From contig CAKPIT010000001.1 in assembly GCA_934162445.1 (NCBI GenBank), positions 191,376-255,375 of the forward strand: 64,000 nucleotides of DNA. Direction: 5' to 3'. The stretch comes from an uncultured Bacilli bacterium (GTDB lineage Bacteria; Bacillota_I; Bacilli_A; RF39; UBA660). Both the position numbers and the translations under genes were made by a program. The notes beneath the pieces were generated by a model, which was not told the DNA's origin, did no database searches, and was given only the letters and a program-made list of their open reading frames with translations. Each line of letters begins with the position of its first letter. The first letter of the stretch is position 1. Shown here piece by piece: positions 26,484 to 34,663 of the stretch.

Positions 26484-27527
26484 TTATTTTAAAGTACAAG
26501 TTGCCTGATTAATTAAACTCATCGCAAGTTGAATAAGTGTTGGTAGTAAGAAAAGAGCAATCGCTGCAATCAGTCTAATAACAAGACGTGATTGAGCTTG
26601 TTTCATGGCTTTTTCATCACTAGATAAAATCGCTTTAATAAAATCAATTGCACTAAGTAACACCACAAGAATAGGTCCAATTACTTTAATATAATCAAAT
26701 ATTTTTTGTAAAATCCAACCTACACTACCTTCTCTTTCAATTCCAAAAACATCACAACCAATTTCTGAATTACCATCAATAATAATCTCATTAATTCTAT
26801 CCTTAGCACTCTTAGAAGGCTTTTTAAAAGAACAGGTATATTTTGAACTATTACCTGAAAATTCACAAGAAGTAGCCAACTTTGGACAACCACTTTTAAA
26901 CATAGACACCTTAAGACTACTATAATCAAGATTTATTCTACTAGGATTAGGATTTTGGATTGATACATTATCCCCATCTGCTGAAACTTTAAAAGTAAAT
27001 GTTTCATCAGTTCCACTCGCCTTCACTTTATAAGTACAACCAACATAATCACCAATATCTTTATTATTATCAGATGTTTTTTGTAACGATGTTTTTAATT
27101 TCTTAGCACCACCAGATTTCTTTTTATCAACTCTAAGTGTAAACACCGGTGGTTGTTCACGTGAATTAATACTATGATAAGCATAAATTTTATCTAAACA
27201 TTTTAACCCACTTCCAGAAACCCAATCAGTATAAACAGTATTATTTTGAACAGCAACCTTATATTTATCTACCTTATGAAAATATTGTTTTTTAAAGCCT
27301 TTTTTCTTTTTATAAGTAACAGTAACATCACCTTCTTTACCGCCACCTGATTGAATCTCAAAAACCAAATCAAGATATTCATCATAACTCGTAGTACAAG
27401 TAATACATTGATATTTACTACAATCATGCTTAGCCATAACCTCTTTAGGCATTAACAAGAAAATACCAAGAAAAATAATCATAACACTAAATCTATACAT
27501 TCTTTTAGAAACATTCTTCATAATCAT
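26484..27527 (-). CDS. Secreted Cys-rich protein with VirB2/TrbC-like C-terminal membrane pair
   Basis: A 347-residue protein. Residues ~1-33 form a signal peptide (FSVMIIFLGIFLLMPKEVMA, cleavage after AxA-like VMA). The middle (~34-255) is a beta-rich extracytoplasmic region. The last ~85 residues contain two hydrophobic helices (VIGPILVVLLSAIDFIKAI and LIAAIALFLLPTLIQLAM) separated by a charged loop, the layout of VirB2/TrbC-type pilins. The mature protein has ten cysteines. No secretion genes are nearby. The start is the ATG at 27525-27527 with AAAGG ten bases upstream. The pilin-like reading is inference from topology. Confidence 0.55.
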   Translation of the reverse strand: MIMKNVSKRMYRFSVMIIFLGIFLLMPKEVMAKHDCSKYQCITCTTSYDEYLDLVFEIQSGGGKEGDVTVTYKKKKGFKKQYFHKVDKYKVAVQNNTVYTDWVSGSGLKCLDKIYAYHSINSREQPPVFTLRVDKKKSGGAKKLKTSLQKTSDNNKDIGDYVGCTYKVKASGTDETFTFKVSADGDNVSIQNPNPSRINLDYSSLKVSMFKSGCPKLATSCEFSGNSSKYTCSFKKPSKSAKDRINEIIIDGNSEIGCDVFGIEREGSVGWILQKIFDYIKVIGPILVVLLSAIDFIKAILSSDEKAMKQAQSRLVIRLIAAIALFLLPTLIQLAMSLINQATCTLK

Positions 27528-27585
27528 AACACCCAAACCTTTATTACCATAATAGTAACATATTAATTATGAAAAAACAAGAAAA

Positions 27586-28227
27586 CTACATCACTTTACT
27601 ACGAAGTTTAGTTAAAATTTTACTTTCTTTTCTACTAACTTGAACTTGACTAATTCCCATCTCTTTAGCTGTCTCCTGTTGAGTCATATCCTCAAAATAT
27701 CGAGAAGTTATTAAAGCTCTTTCACTTTTCTCAAGACCCATCAATGCCTCATTAAGATCAATTATTCCAGAATCATAGCCTTTTTCAATCATTGCTATTT
27801 TATTATAGAAATTACTATTTTCATCAAAATTAGTAGCATCTAAACTATAACTATAATTAAATGCATTATTAATACTCACAATTTTCTCTTCACTAATTCC
27901 TAAAATATAACCAATTTCATAATTACTAGCTTCCCGCCCCAGTCTTTGACTTAATTCTTCTTTAGTCTTATTAATTTCTGTATAAAGCTTATAACTATCA
28001 CTTCCCAGTTTCACTTGATAATTATTATTAATAGTTTTTAAAACTTCGCCCTTAATCCAAAAATAAGCATAATCAAGAAAATTACTCTCACGAGATCCAT
28101 CATACTTTTTTAAAGCACTAACAAGACCCACCATCCCCGCTTGATATAAATCATCATAATCATTTCGAAAATTATATTTACTAATAATTTTTCTAACAAG
28201 TCCCTCATACTTTAAAACATCATCCAT
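27586..28227 (-). CDS. sigF: Sporulation-type sigma factor, SigF-like
   Basis: A 213-residue sigma-70 family protein lacking region 1. Region 2 is divergent (DDLYQAGMVGLVSALKKYD, FLDYAYFWIKGEV). Region 3 contains LGREASNYEIGYILGISEEKI. Region 4 (SRYFEDMTQQETAKEMGISQVQVSRKE) matches the SigF/SigB/SigG type. SigF is preferred because sigG is present elsewhere in the window and because this gene neighbours spoVA genes, as spoIIAC does in B. subtilis. The anti-sigma genes spoIIAA and spoIIAB are not adjacent. The start is the ATG at 28225-28227; an ATG at 28236 is too close to the AAAGG. A SigA-type promoter with a Spo0A-type box lies directly upstream. Confidence 0.65.
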   Translation of the reverse strand: MDDVLKYEGLVRKIISKYNFRNDYDDLYQAGMVGLVSALKKYDGSRESNFLDYAYFWIKGEVLKTINNNYQVKLGSDSYKLYTEINKTKEELSQRLGREASNYEIGYILGISEEKIVSINNAFNYSYSLDATNFDENSNFYNKIAMIEKGYDSGIIDLNEALMGLEKSERALITSRYFEDMTQQETAKEMGISQVQVSRKESKILTKLRSKVM

Positions 28228-28251
28228 AAATACCATTTCCTTTCACACAAA

Positions 28252-28291
28252 AATATAACGAAACCAAAGAATAAACTCAAGTCATTCGACA
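28252..28291 (-). promoter_or_regulatory. Promoter of the sigF-like gene with Spo0A-type box
   Basis: On the minus strand TTGAGT (28280-28275), 17-bp spacer, TATATT (28257-28252). A TGTCGAA heptamer (28291-28285), the consensus 0A box, ends 4 bp upstream of the -35. A second, weaker TGTCGAG lies at 28317-28311. The predicted start site is only ~20 bp before the ATG. Sequence matches are direct; Spo0A binding is inferred. Confidence 0.6.
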
Positions 28292-28317
28292 CAACTAGCT
28301 AAATATTTTACTCGACA

Positions 28318-29295
28318 TTATTTTTGACACTTAAAAACAATAGGAAACTTCACTTCATAATCTTTATATTTTAAAGTAGCAACCTGATTGTGACAGTTAA
28401 CATATTTAAAATGAAGCCTACTTAATGGCACACTACTTTCTTTAATTACTTTATCTAAATCAAAATAATCATTAAGTACAATCTTATCATATAAAACTAT
28501 TCTTTCCTTTCGATATAAAAAATACTTAACCAAAGTATCTATTACTTCATAGCCATCTAAAATATCTTTGCTAATTACCCTTTTTTTCTTAAAACATTTA
28601 TAAAATTTACTGCGATAATAAGTCCTCTTTTTTTGTTTTATTATTTTTACATAACTATCATCAAGATCAAAACCTTTATAAATCTTATCATCGTATAAAA
28701 GACTAACTAATAAATCCATTCCCCTAATTTCTAAAGTATTATAGCCTTTGCTAGTAATTACTAAATCCTTCTTTACATAATTTTGATTTCTAATTTTAAT
28801 TATTCCTTCTTTTTTACTTTGCAATAAAAAACATTTAATTACTATTTTCACATAAGAAGGATTATAAAACTTATCAAGAGCAATTTTTCTTTTTTTTAAG
28901 ATATCAGAAGTATCATATATTACTTTATTATCCACTAAAACTTGGATCTTACTAATACTAATATTTACTCCCTTAATAGTAAATTCTTTTATTTTTTTCA
29001 ACTTTTGATAATAATAAATTGTTCTTTCTAATTGTTCAACTTCTCCCTTTTTAAAGTTATTTTTAAGTGTATATTCTGAATAAATAGGTCCGTCACATTC
29101 ATAATCATCATGTACCGCTTTTAAAAAATGTACTTTTTCTAGTTTCTTTTCCAAAACATAATATTTTTCACTTTCTACTTTCTCATTTTCTGAAATCTGA
29201 TAATTATAAGAAACTTCTTTTTCCATTATATACGGACTTTCATAACTTTTAGCCTCAACATTTAATGGATAAAAAAATAATAGTAACAGGATAAT
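28318..29295 (-). CDS. Secreted protein of unknown function with non-AUG start
   Basis: A protein of about 325 residues, family not recognised. The first ATG in frame (29226) has no ribosome-binding site. Reading upstream in the same frame gives a signal peptide (ILLLLFFYPLNVEA, cleavage after VEA) preceded by GTAGGAGGTGAT, an almost perfect Shine-Dalgarno. The start must then be ATT (29293-29295), ATC (29290-29292) or CTG (29287-29289); the outermost is given here. The mature part is Lys/Tyr-rich with beta-type alternation and no catalytic motif. Located between spoVAE and the sigF-like gene, so a spore role is plausible but unproven. Confidence 0.6.
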   Translation of the reverse strand: MILLLLFFYPLNVEAKSYESPYIMEKEVSYNYQISENEKVESEKYYVLEKKLEKVHFLKAVHDDYECDGPIYSEYTLKNNFKKGEVEQLERTIYYYQKLKKIKEFTIKGVNISISKIQVLVDNKVIYDTSDILKKRKIALDKFYNPSYVKIVIKCFLLQSKKEGIIKIRNQNYVKKDLVITSKGYNTLEIRGMDLLVSLLYDDKIYKGFDLDDSYVKIIKQKKRTYYRSKFYKCFKKKRVISKDILDGYEVIDTLVKYFLYRKERIVLYDKIVLNDYFDLDKVIKESSVPLSRLHFKYVNCHNQVATLKYKDYEVKFPIVFKCQK

Positions 29296-29328
29296 ATCAC
29301 CTCCTACTATTATTATTAACTACTGACT

Positions 29329-29682
29329 TTAATCTTTTGCCCTAAATAACATTACAAATATAAATGTAAAAACAATGGCTGCCGTAATTCCTGTCGCTGT
29401 CATATCAAACATTCCTACCAAAAGACCAATCACTCCATATTTATTTGTTGCACTTAAGGCCCCATGAATTAATGAATGCCCAAAACTTGTTATTGGTAAT
29501 AAAGCTCCTCCACCCACTAAAGAAATAATTTTATCATAAATACTAAACATATCAAGAAAAGCCCCAACACATACAAAGATAGATGTAATATGTCCAAATG
29601 ATAACTTAGTATTATCTAAAATAATTTCCGCTATTAAACAGACTAAGCCACAAAACAAAAAGGAATTAATAAAATACATCAT
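29329..29682 (-). CDS. spoVAE: Stage V sporulation protein AE
   Basis: A 117-residue membrane protein with three to four hydrophobic segments and the SpoVAE (SpoVAEB) signature GGGALLPITSFGHSLIHGAL. SpoVAC, SpoVAD and SpoVAE are the core of the channel that moves Ca-dipicolinate into the forespore and out during germination. Its ATG overlaps the spoVAD TGA stop (ATGA). Two adjacent ATGs (29682 and 29679) are possible starts after GGAGG. Confidence 0.92.
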   Translation of the reverse strand: MMYFINSFLFCGLVCLIAEIILDNTKLSFGHITSIFVCVGAFLDMFSIYDKIISLVGGGALLPITSFGHSLIHGALSATNKYGVIGLLVGMFDMTATGITAAIVFTFIFVMLFRAKD

Positions 29683-30665
29683 ATCGCCTCCAAACACACA
29701 AGATTTGCAATCGCTAAAATATTTTCTTTTTGATATAAACTATTAGGAGAAAACAAAGCTCCCGTTGCAATTAACAATACTTTTTTATAAAATCCATCTC
29801 TTAATTTATCTAAAATACTACTATAACAAACAAGTGCCGAACAAACAGGACCACTCCCTCCCGCTTTCACTTCTTTTTGTTTTTCTAAATCATAAAGCAT
29901 AACTCCACAATCATTATAATTATCTAAAACCACACCATCCTTTTTCATCAAATCTTTCATAATCTCCATTCCATAACGTCCCAAATCACCAGTTAAAATA
30001 AGATCATAGTCACTCACCTTGGTTTTTGTTTCTTTTAAATAATTAGAAAGTGTTGTATAAGCGGCCGGAGCCATAGCACTTCCCATATTAAATGGATCCT
30101 TTTGATCATAATCAACAATTGTCCCAATCATTCCATTTTTTATTCTTATCTTGGTTGGCTTATTAGATAAAAGAATCGCTGCTCCTCCAGTTGCTGTAAA
30201 AGTTGCGGTTAACGGTTTCGGTGACCCATACTCAGTTGGATTTCGAAATTGTTTTTCACTTGTCATATTATGCGATGAACAACTAATTATAGCATTATCT
30301 ACTTTCCCTCCATCAATAAAACTTGATCCTATTAAAATCCCTTCCACACTAGTAGCACAAGCCGTATAAATACCAAGAAAAGGACTCTTAAAATCAAAAA
30401 TTCCATAGCAAGATGCCGCTATTTGATTAGATAAATCACCCGAAACAATTAAATCAATATCATCTTTTTTTAACCCTGATTTTTTAAGTAAAATCTTTAA
30501 ACTATCCCGAAGCATCAAAGCCTCTGCCTTCTCAAAACTTTTTTCTTTACAATATAAATCTTTATACTTTTTATCAAATTTATTTTTTAATGGACCATTC
30601 GCTTCATATGGTCCTGCAACAGTTGCCTCATCTAACACATAAACATTACGAAAATTAAGAATCAT
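29679..30665 (-). CDS. spoVAD: Stage V sporulation protein AD
   Basis: A 328-residue thiolase-fold protein that binds dipicolinic acid. Family sequence is clear: the start (NVYVLDEATVAGPYEANGPL), GIYTACATSVEG around the thiolase-like cysteine position, SSHNMTSEKQFRNPTEYG, and DYDLILTGDLGRYG. Length is normal. The ATG at 30663-30665 has GGGAGG seven bases upstream and overlaps the spoVAC stop by four bases. Confidence 0.95.
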   Translation of the reverse strand: MILNFRNVYVLDEATVAGPYEANGPLKNKFDKKYKDLYCKEKSFEKAEALMLRDSLKILLKKSGLKKDDIDLIVSGDLSNQIAASCYGIFDFKSPFLGIYTACATSVEGILIGSSFIDGGKVDNAIISCSSHNMTSEKQFRNPTEYGSPKPLTATFTATGGAAILLSNKPTKIRIKNGMIGTIVDYDQKDPFNMGSAMAPAAYTTLSNYLKETKTKVSDYDLILTGDLGRYGMEIMKDLMKKDGVVLDNYNDCGVMLYDLEKQKEVKAGGSGPVCSALVCYSSILDKLRDGFYKKVLLIATGALFSPNSLYQKENILAIANLVCLEAI

Positions 30666-31102
30666 ATCAAAACCTCCCATAAATATCTAACAAGTCCAAA
30701 AAACCATGCTGATACTACTCCATAAAAAATAACCGTTCCTGCTAACTTAAAAACATTACTCCCAATTCCATACACAAGTCCTTCATTTTTATAATCAAGT
30801 CCCGCACTAGTCATCGAATGCGCAAATCCTGTAATTGGAATCAAAAGACCCGCTTTAAACTTTTCTGCCAATTTATCAAAGAAACCAAGGGCTGTAAATA
30901 ATGAAGCTAAAAAAATAAAAGTAACAATCATATACATTGAAGCATCATTTCTAGAAAGTGCAAAAATACAAATATAAAGTCTAATCAAACCTTCCCCCAA
31001 AAGTCCCATCACACCACCCGATAAAAAAGCCATCAATGCCATTTTCATCTTTTCTTCCTTAGGTTGATGAAGTTTAACAATCTTTTCATAATCTTTATTC
31101 AT
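30662..31102 (-). CDS. spoVAC: Stage V sporulation protein AC
   Basis: A 146-residue membrane protein with four hydrophobic segments and the SpoVAC motif LIPITGFAHSMTSAGLDYKNEG. In B. subtilis SpoVAC acts as a mechanosensitive channel for dipicolinate release. It starts the spoVAC-spoVAD-spoVAE operon; spoVAA, spoVAB and spoVAF are not here, as in many Clostridia. The ATG at 31102 follows GGTGAT; an in-frame ATG at 31117 is an alternative. Confidence 0.93.
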   Translation of the reverse strand: MNKDYEKIVKLHQPKEEKMKMALMAFLSGGVMGLLGEGLIRLYICIFALSRNDASMYMIVTFIFLASLFTALGFFDKLAEKFKAGLLIPITGFAHSMTSAGLDYKNEGLVYGIGSNVFKLAGTVIFYGVVSAWFFGLVRYLWEVLI

Positions 31103-31131
31103 AAATATTATCACCATTAATACCTTGCACT

Positions 31132-31164
31132 AAAAAAGAGAAATTATACATTATACAATTTCTC
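31132..31164 (-). terminator. Terminator upstream of spoVAC
   Basis: GAGAAATT (31138-31145) pairs with AATTTCTC (31157-31164) in an 8-bp stem. On the minus strand it is followed by TTTTTT. It ends the gene at 31173-32348, so spoVAC needs a promoter within about 50 bp; two TATAAT-like boxes lie inside the hairpin. Confidence 0.75.
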
Positions 31165-31172
31165 TTACTTAA

Positions 31173-32348
31173 CTACTTTAATTTAAATGGTTTATCTAAA
31201 CTACCATCACCAGATTTAATCATTACATTATTATTTAACACAATAACAGGTCTTACCTTCTTTGAACTTGAAGCATTAAAAGATGATATATATCCAGAAC
31301 TTTGAACTGCATAAGCTTGATAATTATTATCACTATTACCCGTTACTAACCACCAATCACCACTTGTAACTTTTAAATAATTATAATTTTGACAAGTCTT
31401 ATCCGTTGCTACTTTACAATTACTATCCAAAGATGCTCTCATATAATCACTAACTGTCAATAATCCAATTATTTGATTTTCTAAAACATCACTACATTCA
31501 GTACTATTATCTAAAGAGGTATCTTTATTACTTCTTTTTCCAATACAAAGATTAAATTTACTAAGTTTACTCTTATCATTACTACTTAAAAGTGTAAAAT
31601 CTTTATTTCCCTTATATATAGTTGTATTTAAAGTCGTATACATTCTACTAATCCGATAATCATTAAAACCACTATTAAATAACTTCGTAGCATTATATCT
31701 ATCATCATAATAATAACCATAAGAGGAAACAACATCACTTAATATTAACATAATCTTATTATCACTCGTTACTTTAACAACTCTAAATAAATTATTGTCA
31801 AGTTTAACAAAGTTATTAATATTTTCCCCACGATAAACCTTTTCACCAGAAATATCATAAAGTCCACTACCACTAGTAACCGTTTTTTGTTCAAGAATTG
31901 CCTTATAAAGTTCCTTAGTAACATACTTCTTACCACAATCAAGATATGGCGTGTACACAAGTTTTTTATTAACACGGCTAACTTCAACTCTTCCAGTACA
32001 ACTTTCATTCTTTCTAAGTTTCGTAAGACTCTTCATATATTCATCACTAACTAAAGTATCAACTTTAACTGATACAACTTCTCCTTCTTTAGGTAAAAGT
32101 CCAGATTGAACACCATAATACTTAATAGCTGAATTTTTCATAATTTGTTCAACTTCTTCATAAGACTTACTTTTAGATCCTAAAACAATCGAAATAACAA
32201 AAATAATAATTAATAAAAGAATTAATCCTCCACCTATAACAAGCATCATTTTCATTAATTTCTTTCGCATATCATCATTATTTTTTGAAGGAAGAGGATT
32301 AACTTCTTTTTTTTCAACAATCTCTTTTCCCTTATTTTCTTGATTCAT
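31173..32348 (-). CDS. Single-pass membrane protein with large Cys-containing ectodomain
   Basis: A 391-residue protein. A charged cytoplasmic tail (~1-32) precedes one membrane segment (~33-57, MMLVIGGGLILLLIIIFVIS). The ectodomain has six cysteines. Its C-terminal half resembles DUF6273-like domains of surface proteins (SGDWWLVTG, then YAVQSSG and VRPVIVLNNN). Function unknown. The start has GAAGGCGG upstream. It stands alone between kinB-like and spoVA genes with its own terminator. Confidence 0.55.
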   Translation of the reverse strand: MNQENKGKEIVEKKEVNPLPSKNNDDMRKKLMKMMLVIGGGLILLLIIIFVISIVLGSKSKSYEEVEQIMKNSAIKYYGVQSGLLPKEGEVVSVKVDTLVSDEYMKSLTKLRKNESCTGRVEVSRVNKKLVYTPYLDCGKKYVTKELYKAILEQKTVTSGSGLYDISGEKVYRGENINNFVKLDNNLFRVVKVTSDNKIMLILSDVVSSYGYYYDDRYNATKLFNSGFNDYRISRMYTTLNTTIYKGNKDFTLLSSNDKSKLSKFNLCIGKRSNKDTSLDNSTECSDVLENQIIGLLTVSDYMRASLDSNCKVATDKTCQNYNYLKVTSGDWWLVTGNSDNNYQAYAVQSSGYISSFNASSSKKVRPVIVLNNNVMIKSGDGSLDKPFKLK

Positions 32349-32400
32349 AAAAATGCACCGCCTTCTAATAACTAAATTGTAGCATTAATTAAAAAATATT

Positions 32401-33684
32401 TCAATTACTAGTTACCTCTTCTTCATAATTATTAGGCAAAATAATAGTTGTAATAGTTCCAACTCCTAACTTTGATTCATATAAAATCTCTCCATCATGC
32501 TGTTCAATTATCTCTTTAGATAAACTAACTCCAAGCCCACTTCCCTTTCTTTTGGTTGTAAAAAACATCTTAGACATATTCATAAGCGTATCATTATCCA
32601 TACCAATACCATTATCTTTAATAATAATCTTAATAACATCATCTAAAACCACCGTATCAACATCAATTGTCATAATCTTTTTATTAACGTCCTTCGCTTC
32701 CACAGCATTCTTTAAAATATTTATTAAAACCTGTTTCAGTCTATTATAATCAGCCTCAATATAAATATCATTATCCAAAGTATTAAACCTTACTTTAATA
32801 TGATTCTTCTTAAATAAATCTACTAATGATAATTGTAACTCTTCAATTAATAGTGAAAGATCCATCTCCTCTTTAGTAATCTTAATCTTCGTATAATCTA
32901 AAAAATCATCAAGTAGTACAAGTGTTCTTGCAATTTCACTCTTAATAATTGGAATATACTTTCTTACTTTCTTCTTATCATTAATATCAAGCATATCTAA
33001 ATATCCTTTACATACAGCAATTGGATTCTTAATCTCATGTGTAACTTTAAATAAAGATCTTCTAAGTTCTTTTTCCCTTTCAATCTTATTCAAATCACTT
33101 CTAAGTTCGACAATTTTCTCTCCCTTTGTAAAAAAATAAACCACTAAATTAGTCACAATTGTTAAAACTATTATAATAATGAAAAGATAAAATAAATTAG
33201 TAGTAAATTCTTCCTCTGGTTTAATATATAGAAAAACTGAAAAAGATAACATAAAACTTTTAATAATTATAAAAGCAGTTACAATATTAATTGGTTTTAA
33301 ATTCTTTCTATTCCTCAAATTTCTATAAAATACCAAATAAAAAACTAAATAAATTAAATATTCTATTATTAAAAGCCAAAAATTAAAACCTAAAACCATA
33401 TTTTGGTAAATTATCAAAATAATAGACACAATAATAGCTAACATTGTTCTTTTCTTATAAAAACTTAAAATCAAAGGAATATCAAACAAAATAATGGGAT
33501 ATCCCAAAAATACAAAAGAATCAAATTTTAAAATAAAATAAATGGAACTAAGAATAGCTATTGAAAAACTTAAATCTTTCTCCTCACTAGAAATATTTTT
33601 CTCATAAATAGTATAAAGCAAATAAATAGCTAACGGACACAACAAAAAAAACATACTTCTTACAATCATTTCAATAAACGACAT
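32401..33684 (-). CDS. KinB-like membrane sensor histidine kinase
   Basis: A 427-residue sensor kinase. Residues ~1-190 hold about six hydrophobic segments with very short loops, as in KinB or LytS-like sensors. The HisKA domain has FKVTHEIKNPIAVCKGYLDML with the phospho-acceptor His. The HATPase domain has N box LKQVLINILKNAVEA, G1 DNGIGMD, and G2 GSGLGVSLSKEI. No response regulator is adjacent, typical of orphan sporulation kinases feeding Spo0F/Spo0A. Two TTGTCGAA boxes upstream (see entry) strengthen the sporulation link. The ATG at 33682-33684 follows GGAG. Confidence 0.75.
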   Translation of the reverse strand: MSFIEMIVRSMFFLLCPLAIYLLYTIYEKNISSEEKDLSFSIAILSSIYFILKFDSFVFLGYPIILFDIPLILSFYKKRTMLAIIVSIILIIYQNMVLGFNFWLLIIEYLIYLVFYLVFYRNLRNRKNLKPINIVTAFIIIKSFMLSFSVFLYIKPEEEFTTNLFYLFIIIIVLTIVTNLVVYFFTKGEKIVELRSDLNKIEREKELRRSLFKVTHEIKNPIAVCKGYLDMLDINDKKKVRKYIPIIKSEIARTLVLLDDFLDYTKIKITKEEMDLSLLIEELQLSLVDLFKKNHIKVRFNTLDNDIYIEADYNRLKQVLINILKNAVEAKDVNKKIMTIDVDTVVLDDVIKIIIKDNGIGMDNDTLMNMSKMFFTTKRKGSGLGVSLSKEIIEQHDGEILYESKLGVGTITTIILPNNYEEEVTSN

Positions 33685-33706
33685 ATTTCTCCTTCTTTCT
33701 AATCTA

Positions 33707-33740
33707 ATTATATGCAACTCATTTGTCGAAGTTTGTCGAA
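33707..33740 (-). promoter_or_regulatory. Tandem Spo0A-type boxes and -10 element upstream of the KinB-like kinase
   Basis: TTGTCGAA occurs twice on the plus strand, at 33723-33730 and 33733-33740, exactly one helical turn apart. On the minus strand a TATAAT lies at 33712-33707, with no good -35; the boxes overlap that position. The arrangement fits direct Spo0A control, either activation or repression. Confidence 0.6.
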
Positions 33741-33748
33741 AAAAGGCA

Positions 33749-33774
33749 AGAAAAAAAATAGTTTATAACTATTT
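33749..33774 (-). terminator. Terminator of the EIIB-like gene
   Basis: AAATAGTT-TAT-AACTATTT (33756-33774), 8-bp stem. On the minus strand it runs into eight T. Overlaps the stop codon. Confidence 0.75.
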
Positions 33775-34074
33775 CAATTCATCAATATATTTTTTTAATT
33801 GTTTAGACTCAGGTCCTAATATTATTTTTAATTGATTATCAATTTCAACAATTCCCTTTGCTCCTAATTTCTGAATTGCTTCCTTATCAACTTTTTTTAT
33901 ATCTTTTAAAGTGACAATAAATCTTGATAATTTAACTTCTGTTTGAATAATATTATCTTTTCCCCCTAAATATAATACTAATTTATTTAAATCTAAAGAA
34001 GCATCCTTTTTATTAGCCTTTAATACTGCTAGTAAAACAATTAAAAGAACTGCTAATATTATTAAATATTCCAT
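33769..34074 (-). CDS. Membrane-tethered PTS EIIB-like domain lacking the phospho-cysteine
   Basis: A 101-residue protein: one membrane segment (residues 3-19) followed by a glucose-type EIIB domain (LGGKDNI, VTLKDIKKVDKEAIQKLGAKGIVEI, LKIILGPESKQLK). In active EIIB the cysteine of the C-x-TRLR motif is phosphorylated. Here that position is Lys48 (KLSRFI), so the protein cannot carry the phosphate in the usual way. It has no EIIC or EIIA partner nearby. It may be a regulatory or structural derivative; the function is unknown. Confidence 0.7.
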   Translation of the reverse strand: MEYLIILAVLLIVLLAVLKANKKDASLDLNKLVLYLGGKDNIIQTEVKLSRFIVTLKDIKKVDKEAIQKLGAKGIVEIDNQLKIILGPESKQLKKYIDELK

Positions 34075-34150
34075 TTTCTATTTTCATCTCCTACTATAAT
34101 TATACTTTATTAAAATAAATTTGAAAAGAGGAAATTATGAAAATATCTGA

Positions 34151-34214
34151 CATAAACTAGTAATAAAGTTATAGGTTATTTCCTACACAAAAAGGCAAAT
34201 AGTGAATAACCTAT
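34151..34214 (+). promoter_or_regulatory. Leader of the coat genes: SigK-like -10 and a 10-bp inverted repeat
   Basis: CATAAACTA at 34151-34159 fits the CATAnnnTA -10 of SigK promoters; no clear AC at -35. Directly downstream, ATAGGTTATT (34171-34180) and AATAACCTAT (34205-34214) form a perfect 10-bp inverted repeat with a 24-nt loop, in the 5' untranslated region before GAGGTGG. Confidence 0.4.
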
Positions 34215-34247
34215 ATTAGATAATAGATAAGAGGTGGTGTTTTTTAT

Positions 34248-34649
34248 ATGAACAATAAAGAAACATGTTGTTTAGGAAAATTACTCAAAGTAATCGATAT
34301 CTTACAAAAAAATGCTAGTAATAATGATTGCTTTGATTCATCATGTACAAGACCATATTTAGGAGTAACTCCTAATATTGTTTGCTTCAATACAAGGCCT
34401 GTTACTTTTTATACATGTAATGGAACTTCTTTTAGTGCTAATTATACAATTGATGGCGTTACTAACCAGTCAAATGTATTTAGGATTGAAGATGTAAACA
34501 ATTGTTGTGTTAAATGTCGTATTCTAAGACCTAATGATACCGGTGAAGAAGACAGGCTATATCTTAAAACAAATGAATACGTAACCATTAATTTAAATTG
34601 CATCTGTGCGGTTAGTTGCTTAAATGATATTATCATTGATAATTTATAA
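34248..34649 (+). CDS. CotY/CotZ-family spore coat protein
   Basis: A 133-residue cysteine-rich protein (13 Cys). It matches the CotY/CotZ/ExsY family: a helical start (CCLGKLLKVIDIL), then CFDSSCTRPYLG, a beta-rich middle with FNTRPVTFYTCNG, and FRIEDVNNCCVKCRILRP. These proteins self-assemble into the disulfide-crosslinked spore crust or exosporium. It is followed 14 bp later by a paralogue. GAGGTGG precedes the ATG. Confidence 0.85.
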   Translation: MNNKETCCLGKLLKVIDILQKNASNNDCFDSSCTRPYLGVTPNIVCFNTRPVTFYTCNGTSFSANYTIDGVTNQSNVFRIEDVNNCCVKCRILRPNDTGEEDRLYLKTNEYVTINLNCICAVSCLNDIIIDNL

Positions 34650-34663
34650 AAAGGAGGATTACT

